17,349 nucleotides of DNA. Origin: an uncultured Opitutia bacterium. GTDB lineage: Bacteria; Verrucomicrobiota; Verrucomicrobiia; Opitutales; UBA953. The stretch is from NCBI GenBank assembly GCA_937874455.1, contig CALNBE010000316.1, positions 1 through 17,349 on the forward strand, in the 5' to 3' direction. Under the pieces are notes generated by a model. The model searched no databases and was not told where the DNA came from. It saw only the letters and a list, made by a program, of their open reading frames with translations. Shown here piece by piece: positions 7,088 to 13,368 of this stretch. The stretch's first letter is position 1. Each line of letters begins with the position of its first letter. The position numbers were made by a program, and so were the translations under genes.

Positions 7088-7831
7088 TCAGGGCGGCGAA
7101 GCGCTTTCGGCGGCGGCGTTTTGCTGGAGGAGAAATTCGACCCAGTGGAGGTCGTGCGGCTCGGTGATTTTTGGGTTAGGGGAAAGGTTTTCGACGAGGG
7201 AAACGGGATGGCCGGCGTGGATGGCGGCGGCGACATCGTCGGTGATGGGGATGCCGGCGGAGATGATTTGCCGGTAGGCGTCGAGAATGAGGTGGTGGCG
7301 GAAAACTTGGGGAGTTTCCATGGCCCAGAGCGTGGAGCGGTCGAGGTCTTGCAAAACGGCGGGAGAGACCGGACGGGGGTGCGGCGGGGCTTGTTTGATG
7401 GTGTCCTTGACGCGATGGGCGAGCACGGCGGCTCCGTCGCGCAGGGCGACCACGGAAAGTTCGAGCAGGGCGCTGGTGGTCAAGAGCGGACGGGCGCTGT
7501 CGTGGATGAAGACGAGTTCGGCATCGTCGGGGCAAGCCAGCAGCCCATTGAGGACGGAGTCCCGGCGCTCTTTTCCTCCGCGCGCCCAGCGAAGGGAAAA
7601 TGCGGGGGATATCCAGGGTTGGACGGCTTCTTGGATGGCGGATTGCTGGGCGTCATCCCGGCAGACGATGACAAAACCATGGACCACCTCGGCGGAGAGA
7701 AAGGCGCGCAGACTGTGGACGAGCACCGGAAATCCCGCGAGCGGCGCGAGGATTTTGTCGGAAACTGCGCCGCGCATCCGGCTTCCCGAGCCGCCGGCCA
7801 GAAGAATCGCATAAGAGGCCATGGGGTGCAT
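7088..7831 (-). CDS. ispD: 2-C-methyl-D-erythritol 4-phosphate cytidylyltransferase
   Basis: IspD transfers CMP from CTP to MEP, the third step of the non-mevalonate isoprenoid pathway. About 247 residues are seen. The N-terminal nucleotide-binding loop is AILLAGGSGSRMRG, with the conserved Lys in SDKILAPLAGFPVLVHSL. RRDSVLNGL, VFIHDSARPLL, ITDDVAAA and the C-terminal KITEPHDLHWVEFLL are the family's usual blocks. The frame opens at a TTG (7858), but ATG at 7831, or ATG at 7822 nine bases later, puts the start close to the first strand as in homologues; I cannot separate these two. Neither has a Shine-Dalgarno. ispF and other MEP genes are not adjacent in the window. Confidence 0.92.
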   Translation of the reverse strand: MHPMASYAILLAGGSGSRMRGAVSDKILAPLAGFPVLVHSLRAFLSAEVVHGFVIVCRDDAQQSAIQEAVQPWISPAFSLRWARGGKERRDSVLNGLLACPDDAELVFIHDSARPLLTTSALLELSVVALRDGAAVLAHRVKDTIKQAPPHPRPVSPAVLQDLDRSTLWAMETPQVFRHHLILDAYRQIISAGIPITDDVAAAIHAGHPVSLVENLSPNPKITEPHDLHWVEFLLQQNAAAESASPP

Positions 7832-8106
7832 TTCTGGGAAAAGGGCGGCGCACGGCAAGCGTCACTTTGGGGTGGTGATTTTTTTGAACAAAAATGACAA
7901 TTTGAGCGCGATTTTCTTGAAAATTTTCAGATGAATTTTCTTCATAAGAAGTTTATTATTATTTTCTTGAGATTTATATTGTGTTTGGAGTGCATCTATT
8001 TGCGCAAAATGTTGTTTTTTTGATCAAATTTTGTTGACGGGCAAAGTTTGTTTAAAAGCATCAAGGTGTCTGTTTAATAGTTGACTAACTTAACTACCCT
8101 TCTCCC
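7832..8106. other. AT-rich divergent intergenic region upstream of the PEP-CTERM gene
   Basis: About 275 bases lie between the divergent ispD and PEP-CTERM genes. Most of this is strikingly AT-rich compared with the GC-rich surroundings. It holds a perfect 12-base palindrome TGAAAATTTTCA (7918-7929), two TATAAT-like hexamers (TATTAT at 7954, TATATT at 7975), a TTGACG (8034-8039) and a TTTAAT (8073-8078). None of these pairs at 16-18 bases into a convincing sigma-70 promoter, so no single promoter is called. No open reading frame of note is present. Regulatory sites for the surface protein are likely to be here, but that is inference. Confidence 0.5.
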
Positions 8107-11055
8107 ATGAAAATGACCTCTGTCTTTTTGCGTACCCGACTGCCCCTGTTTGTCTCTGCCGCCTCCCTGGCGGGCGCCGCTTCTTTGTCTGCGGTGGCAT
8201 GGACGGGAGGTGATGGGAATTTTAATGAAGACACGAACTGGACCGACACGCCGGCGGCCGACGCGTATATTGACATTACGAACGGCAGCACGGTGACGGT
8301 GTCAGATGCGTATGCGGAGGCGTTTGGCTTGTTGACGCTGACTGGTGGCAGCACGCTGGATGTCGCAACCGGCGGCAGTATTTTGTTCAGCGAAACCTCA
8401 ATTGGTGGCGGCGAAGGGCCGGGTTCCTTGAAGATTTCCGGCGGGGAGCTCACAATCGGCGTTGGCACGGATGCGGCGGATTTGGCTAATCTGACTCTGG
8501 AAGCAGGCGGTAATTTGGAGATATCGGGTGGGATATTGAATATTGCGGCGTTGACCGCGGCTGGGGGCAATTTGATCACCATCAGCGGCGGGGCGATTAA
8601 TAGCAATGGAAGCACTGACAACGATAAAACCATTTTGAACTCGACCACGGACGCGAACACGGTGGACTTGGTGATGACGGGCGGGAGCTGGACAGCGAGC
8701 AAGCACATTTATTTTGGACAATCGGGAACTACCGCTGGCAATACCTACGTGGCGAACATTTCGGGAGGAACCATTACCGGAAACGATTATATTATCTTTG
8801 GCGCGGGTGGTAGTGACGCTTTGTTAAACCTCTCGGGTAACGGAAAGATCGTAAAGCAGGGGAGTCAGAAGTTGATTTTCGCGGATGGATCCGGCAATAC
8901 GGCTACGGCGATTTTGTCGGATAATGCGAGCATTGAGTCTTCAAACGATGTGGACATCGGCTGGAGTGGGGGCCGGGCTACGGTGAGAGTCAATGACAAC
9001 GCAAGTATCGAATTGACGGGAGGCACTCTGTCGGTCGGTCGAAAGGGAACTTCTGGTCAAGGGATTTTGATTGTCGATGGAGCTGGTGCGTTGGTGAAGA
9101 CTAGCGGGTACTTGGAGATTGGTCGTGACGGAACTACGGCGGATGGCGGAGATACTTGGGGTGGTCTGGTAAGTTTGATCAACGGAACCATTGATGTTGG
9201 TGGTGACATTGCCATGGGGTCGAACAATGGTACGGCCAAACTGGAAGCATCCGGAGGGCTTTTGAAGGTAGCGGGCAATTTGCGAGCCGTAGCTTCGCTG
9301 AAAACAGAAATCGATTTGGGCGGCAGTGTGGTGGCCAATTTGGGAAAGCTGACGGTTGGGAGTAAGGAGTCTTCGGTTTTGAATATTACCGACGATGCCA
9401 AGGTAACAATTACGAACAGTCTTGATGGCAATGTGAGTTCGGGCAGTGCTGCCACTGATACTTCTGCCGGGACTACTTTTTATGCGACGATCAATATTAA
9501 CACTACTAATGTTGTGAGTATTGGTACCGATATGCATCTTGGAAAAGCTTCGTATACGGTAACGGAGACGAACATAACGAATTCAACGGTGAATGTCGGT
9601 GGTGACGTCAATATCGGACGCGCGAGTAATGCGACATCAACGGTAATTTTGCAGAACTCGACGCTTAATGTGACCGGTAGCGAGAAATCCTTATATGTCG
9701 CTACCAGCGGAGGAACGGGAACGCTTACTCTTAATGATTCGACTGTTACGGCGGCGAAGCTGAGAGTGGGAAATGATGGCAATGCCTCCAAGGGAACTTT
9801 GACATTGAATGGAACATCCCAAGTGTCTATTTCAGGGGAAACTCGGGTGGCAAACTGGGGAAATGGGGAGATTAATCTTAATGACACTTCTACCCTGTCT
9901 TCAGGCACATTGGTCTTGGGCCATTATTATGGGACAGGTGGAAGGCTGAATATCACTGACTCGGCCATAGCAACCATTTCTGGCGACGTGAATATGGGAT
10001 CCAACTCTGCCACGGGTACCATCAATTTGGATGAAAATGGAAGCTTGTATATTACTGGAGACGGCAGTTCTTTAAATCTTGGCTATACAGATCGAGAGGA
10101 CCAGTCAGGGCAAGGTACTGGGCGGGTGAATCTTTCTGGGGACGGATTGCTTTCCATTGAAAATGGCCATGCCATTATCGGGAAAATAGGTACAGGGGTT
10201 CTCACTGTGGGAGATGATGCGACTTTGGCGGTGTCCACCGGGGTTGGAAAGTCGGGGAATTTGTATATCGGCGGCGCGCTGTTAACATCATTTACTCCCG
10301 ATGCAGAAAAAAATCCAACAGGGACATTAAATCTTAATGGCGGAACAGTGGATGTCTCAAATGGCATGGTTTACATGGGGTTGGGAACTGGTGGCGCAAA
10401 TAGCACCGGAACTGGCACGCTGAATTTGAACGGTGGGGTGTTGGTCACCCAAGGCTTTGAAAAGGGCTCCAATGGCACGGCGGTATTGAATTTTGGCGGC
10501 GGGGTGATCAAGGCGACAGCGGACAATGCGGACTTCTTTTCGGGCTTTGACGGCGGGGATTTCTCGTTTGCCAGTGCGCTGGTACTGGACACGAACGGCA
10601 AAGATATTGAGATCACGCAAGATTTTGACGGCATGAGCGGGTCCTCGTTGCGGAAGCAGGGGACGGGAACGCTGACAGTAGGGAGAACCCGTTTTGCAGG
10701 GGATGTGATTGTCGAGGCCGGAACGCTGGCGCTGATGGATTTTGAGTTGTTCGCGAGTGGGGAGGCCGGGCTGCTGAGCCTTGCTGCGGGAACGGTGTTG
10801 GATTTGAGCAATCTCTACAGTGGGGATGTGGTGGATGTGGGCCAGTTGCTGGTGGTGGGCCAGAATGTGGCGATGGGACTGTACACCATTGATGAACTGA
10901 TGGCGGAGCTGGGCAACATGGGGGTGACGGGCGTGTCGATCTTGGGGGATGGCTCCAATGTGTCGATTAACGTGATTCCCGAGCCTTCGACCTACGGGAT
11001 GCTGGGCGGCACCAGCTTGCTGATCCTGCTGGCATTGCGCCGCCGACGGCGCTAA
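8107..11055 (+). CDS. PEP-CTERM-sorted beta-solenoid surface protein (autotransporter-repeat type)
   Basis: This 982-residue exported protein starts with a signal peptide (about 1-30, ending SLSAVA), then WTGGDGNFNEDTNW, a usual opening of bacterial beta-solenoid surface proteins. The body is Gly/Asn/Thr/Ser-rich and organised in short repeats consistent with a beta-solenoid; residues 538-636 show regular units of 24-25 residues. Near the C-terminus, LRKQGTGTLTVGRTRFAGDV...VEAGTLAL matches the autotransporter-associated beta-strand repeat. The protein ends in PEPSTYG, a hydrophobic helix and five Arg (residues 958-982): a PEP-CTERM signal recognised by an exosortase. No exosortase gene is in the window. 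No outer-membrane beta-barrel translocator domain is visible, so it is not a classical autotransporter. The middle of the gene is visibly richer in A+T than its ends and neighbours. ATG at 8107 gives the signal peptide; no Shine-Dalgarno. Exact role unknown; adhesion or surface/matrix structure is plausible. Confidence 0.9.
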   Translation: MKMTSVFLRTRLPLFVSAASLAGAASLSAVAWTGGDGNFNEDTNWTDTPAADAYIDITNGSTVTVSDAYAEAFGLLTLTGGSTLDVATGGSILFSETSIGGGEGPGSLKISGGELTIGVGTDAADLANLTLEAGGNLEISGGILNIAALTAAGGNLITISGGAINSNGSTDNDKTILNSTTDANTVDLVMTGGSWTASKHIYFGQSGTTAGNTYVANISGGTITGNDYIIFGAGGSDALLNLSGNGKIVKQGSQKLIFADGSGNTATAILSDNASIESSNDVDIGWSGGRATVRVNDNASIELTGGTLSVGRKGTSGQGILIVDGAGALVKTSGYLEIGRDGTTADGGDTWGGLVSLINGTIDVGGDIAMGSNNGTAKLEASGGLLKVAGNLRAVASLKTEIDLGGSVVANLGKLTVGSKESSVLNITDDAKVTITNSLDGNVSSGSAATDTSAGTTFYATININTTNVVSIGTDMHLGKASYTVTETNITNSTVNVGGDVNIGRASNATSTVILQNSTLNVTGSEKSLYVATSGGTGTLTLNDSTVTAAKLRVGNDGNASKGTLTLNGTSQVSISGETRVANWGNGEINLNDTSTLSSGTLVLGHYYGTGGRLNITDSAIATISGDVNMGSNSATGTINLDENGSLYITGDGSSLNLGYTDREDQSGQGTGRVNLSGDGLLSIENGHAIIGKIGTGVLTVGDDATLAVSTGVGKSGNLYIGGALLTSFTPDAEKNPTGTLNLNGGTVDVSNGMVYMGLGTGGANSTGTGTLNLNGGVLVTQGFEKGSNGTAVLNFGGGVIKATADNADFFSGFDGGDFSFASALVLDTNGKDIEITQDFDGMSGSSLRKQGTGTLTVGRTRFAGDVIVEAGTLALMDFELFASGEAGLLSLAAGTVLDLSNLYSGDVVDVGQLLVVGQNVAMGLYTIDELMAELGNMGVTGVSILGDGSNVSINVIPEPSTYGMLGGTSLLILLALRRRRR
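9718..10014 (+). repeat. Four in-phase 24-25-residue beta-solenoid repeats
   Basis: Inside the PEP-CTERM gene, residues 538-636 split cleanly into units of 25, 24, 25 and 25 residues. Each begins G-x-[L/I]-[T/N]-[L/I] (GTLTL, GTLTL, GEINL, GRLNI) and has a second hydrophobic triplet near its middle to end (LRV, TRV, LVL, VNM). Less regular units continue to about 10490 (GTINL, GRVNL, GVLTV, GTLNL, GTLNL), with loop insertions. The DNA has diverged, so this is protein-level periodicity rather than a recent tandem duplication. Confidence 0.7.
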
Positions 11056-11082
11056 AACGCGAAGGAAATTTCCTTTGCTTGT

Positions 11083-11121
11083 AAAACCGCCCGACGTGGA
11101 TTGCCCGTGTCGGGCGGTTTT
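11083..11121 (+). terminator. Intrinsic terminator after the PEP-CTERM gene
   Basis: A perfect 13-base stem, AAAACCGCCCGAC / GTCGGGCGGTTTT, encloses a 13-base loop, beginning 27 bases after the surface-protein stop. Because the stem itself starts with AAAA and ends with TTTT, it could act on both strands, but only the plus strand has a gene ending here. A separate 14-base palindrome, AAGGAAATTTCCTT, lies just before it at 11062-11075. Confidence 0.88.
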
Positions 11122-11212
11122 GGTTGACGGTTTGGCGGCGGAAATTGTGGCGGACGGGGAAAATATGTTTCCAGCATGGACAGCGGAGAGGTGGCTTGCA
11201 CAGTAACGGCGC

Positions 11213-12523
11213 ATGAACGGTTTGCTGGCATTTTTTCTCGCATCCTCCCTTAACGCAGGCGCTGGCGAAGCGCCCCAGGCGGTCGCGCCGAATCAGGCGC
11301 AGCAGTGGTTTGCCCAACTGAGCGAGCGGGTGCAGAATTGGCTGCATGTGCCGGAGACTTTTGCCGACAGCGTGATTATTGCCTGCGGCACCGTGGGGTT
11401 GGTGGTACTGGCGCTGATCGCCAACTGGCTGGTGCGGGTGGTGTTGGTGCGGTTGATGCACCGGTTGTTCCGCAACGCCAAGGTCAACTGGGTGGATATT
11501 TTCGAAAAAGAAAAGGTGTTTCGCCGTTTGTCGCATTTTGCCGCCGCGTTGGTGTACACGCATCTGGGCTACTTTGTCTTTTGCCAAACGACGGCGTTGC
11601 ACGACGTGTTGCTGACGGTCGTCAATGTGTACATCGTGATCATCGTTGTCGGGATTGCGGTGGCGTTGTTGAACGCGCTGCATGAGTTGGCAAAGGAAAC
11701 CGGGTTTGCCTCGGGCATGCCGTTGGGCGGGGTGGCGCAGGCGCTCAAGCTGGTGGCGATTTTCATCGGAGGCATCTTGATCCTCTCAATTTTCCTCGAT
11801 CGCTCGCCGATTTATTTTCTTTCGGGATTGGGGGCGCTTTCGGCGGTGCTCTTGCTGGTGTTCAAGGACGCGCTGCTGGGGCTCGTTGGCGGCGTGATGC
11901 TGGCGGCCAACCGCATGGTGATTGTTGGTGACTGGATCGAAATGCCGAAATATGGGGCGGACGGCGACGTGGTGGAGGTGACGCTGACCACGGTGAAGGT
12001 GCAAAATTGGGACAAGACCATCGTCACGGTGCCCTGTTATTCGCTGATCTCCGAGTCGTTCAAAAACTGGCGCGGCATGGTGGAATACGGCGGGCGCCGG
12101 GTGAAGCGGAGCATTTACATCGACATGGAATCGATCGGTTTTGCCAGCGAGGAGCAGCTGGTCCGGTGGAAGAAAATTGAGCTGCTGAAGGACTATCTGG
12201 CGCAAAAGGAAAAGGAGCTGACCGAGGCCAACAGCAGGGTGAATGCGGCGGAAGGCGTGCTGGCGAACCGCCGGATGCTGACCAACATTGGCACTTTCCG
12301 CGCCTATTGCCTGGCGTATTTGCGCGCCCATCCTCAGGTGAGCCAGAGCATGTTGATTCTGGTGCGGCAGCTGGCGTCGGACGAGCACGGGCTGCCGCTG
12401 GAGCTGTATTTCTTTTCGAGCGACACTCGCTGGGTGGAGTACGAAAATCTGCAGTCCGATGTCTTCGATCATCTGCTGGCGATTATTGGCGAATTTGGTC
12501 TGCACGTGTACCAGCAGGAGTGA
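11213..12523 (+). CDS. ybdG: Mechanosensitive channel, YbdG/MscS family
   Basis: This 436-residue membrane protein belongs to the MscS superfamily and is closest by eye to E. coli YbdG, a small-conductance channel that helps survive osmotic downshock. It has about five membrane segments. The last is the pore helix region (about 190-235, SGLGALSAVLLLVFKDALLGLVGGVML), leading into the beta domain ANRMVIVGDWIEMPKYGADGDV and TTVKVQNWDKTIVTVPCYSLISESFKNWRGM. The C-terminal domain carries the YbdG-type blocks NRRMLTNIGTFRAYCLAYL, LVRQLASDEHGLPLELYFF and SDVFDHLLAIIGEFGL, which ordinary MscS lacks. A signal-peptide-like N-terminus (about 1-18) precedes a soluble segment. ATG at 11213 has no Shine-Dalgarno. 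The gene stands alone between a terminator and a convergent gene. Confidence 0.92.
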   Translation: MNGLLAFFLASSLNAGAGEAPQAVAPNQAQQWFAQLSERVQNWLHVPETFADSVIIACGTVGLVVLALIANWLVRVVLVRLMHRLFRNAKVNWVDIFEKEKVFRRLSHFAAALVYTHLGYFVFCQTTALHDVLLTVVNVYIVIIVVGIAVALLNALHELAKETGFASGMPLGGVAQALKLVAIFIGGILILSIFLDRSPIYFLSGLGALSAVLLLVFKDALLGLVGGVMLAANRMVIVGDWIEMPKYGADGDVVEVTLTTVKVQNWDKTIVTVPCYSLISESFKNWRGMVEYGGRRVKRSIYIDMESIGFASEEQLVRWKKIELLKDYLAQKEKELTEANSRVNAAEGVLANRRMLTNIGTFRAYCLAYLRAHPQVSQSMLILVRQLASDEHGLPLELYFFSSDTRWVEYENLQSDVFDHLLAIIGEFGLHVYQQE

Positions 12524-12639
12524 GTGCGACCCTGGCACGGAGCAAAGGAAATGCCGGGGATGGTTCGCGAGGCCGGCTTGCCTTGGATGATTTCCGGCGC
12601 GGAGAAAAAAACTCCTCCCAGCCCCAACAGGAAAGCGCG

Positions 12640-13326
12640 TCAGGACGGGTCGACGGTTTTTTGCACGTCCGGCGAGGGGAGGCGCTCGGCGGGCAGTTCG
12701 TGGCAAACAAATTGGATGACCGCGTGGGCGACCCATTCCATGTCGTGGGTAATGGCGCGGAGACGTCCGCAAAGGAAATGGTGCCCGAGGTGGGCGAGAA
12801 CCGCGATGATGAGTCCGAGGGCGGTGGCGGCGAGCGCGGAGGCAATGTCACCCGCAAAGGCGTCGGCGTTGGCATAGTGCCCTTGGTGATACATGGCGAG
12901 GAAGGCGCGGAGCAAACCGATGACGGTGCCGATAAGGCCAAGCAACGGGGCGAGTTTGGCGATGGCGGCGATGGTGCCAATGCGACGTTCCAGCGTGGGC
13001 AGCTCCAGCAGGGCGGCCTCCTCGGCGGCACAACGCATGCGGGCCTCGCCGTCCTTGACATGAAGCAGGAGCGCCTTGACCAGCCGGGGAATCGGGCCGG
13101 GCGCTTCCTCGCAGACGGTGAGTGCTTCGACCAGTCGGCCTTGGCGCAGGTTGTTTTTCAAGCCTTCGAGAAAGTCACGGGCGCGGATCTGACCCTTGTG
13201 AAGGAAGAGGGTGCGTTCGATGACGAAGACCAGGCCGACGACGCTCAGCAGCAGGAGCGGCCAGATGAGCGGACCTCCGTTGGCGAGGAGGGAAAAGGTG
13301 ACGGTTTCAGGAGCGGGGGTGGTCAT
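12640..13326 (-). CDS. MotA/TolQ/ExbB-family proton-channel subunit
   Basis: This 228-residue inner-membrane protein has the ExbB/TolQ layout: one helix near the N-terminus (about 17-38), a cytoplasmic helical region, then two helices. TM2 contains LAPLLGLIGTVIGLLRAF (about 126-142) and TM3 contains DIASALAATALGLIIAV (about 160-176). Such proteins use the proton gradient with an ExbD/TolR partner to energise outer-membrane functions. The pore threonines (GTVIG, ATALG) are kept, but the Glu often found in TM3 (IAEAL in E. coli ExbB/TolQ) is Ser163 here, and the usual Pro of AIPA is absent. The frame opens at a TTG (13359), but ATG at 13326 fits the family. It starts 42 bases after the TPR gene stop, probably in one operon. 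No exbD or tolR follows; the next gene is convergent ybdG. About 115 bases between them hold no clear terminator. Confidence 0.88.
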   Translation of the reverse strand: MTTPAPETVTFSLLANGGPLIWPLLLLSVVGLVFVIERTLFLHKGQIRARDFLEGLKNNLRQGRLVEALTVCEEAPGPIPRLVKALLLHVKDGEARMRCAAEEAALLELPTLERRIGTIAAIAKLAPLLGLIGTVIGLLRAFLAMYHQGHYANADAFAGDIASALAATALGLIIAVLAHLGHHFLCGRLRAITHDMEWVAHAVIQFVCHELPAERLPSPDVQKTVDPS

Positions 13327-13368
13327 GGCGAAAAATTTTTGGGGGAGAAACAAGAACAAGGGAGCCGT

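Noticed and set aside
8034..8078. Sigma-70 promoter TTGACG ... TTTAAT before the surface-protein gene
   Set aside because: The two hexamers are 33 bases apart, and no acceptable -10 lies 16-18 bases after TTGACG. The evidence is too weak for a promoter call.
8107..11055. Classical type V autotransporter
   Set aside because: There is no C-terminal beta-barrel translocator. The C-terminus is a PEP-CTERM motif with a hydrophobic helix and Arg tail, so only the repeat type is shared with autotransporters.
12524..12639. Possible small gene or shared terminator between convergent ybdG and the ExbB-like gene
   Set aside because: No frame with a plausible start or product is present. The minus-strand T-run near 12605 lacks a solid GC stem before it.
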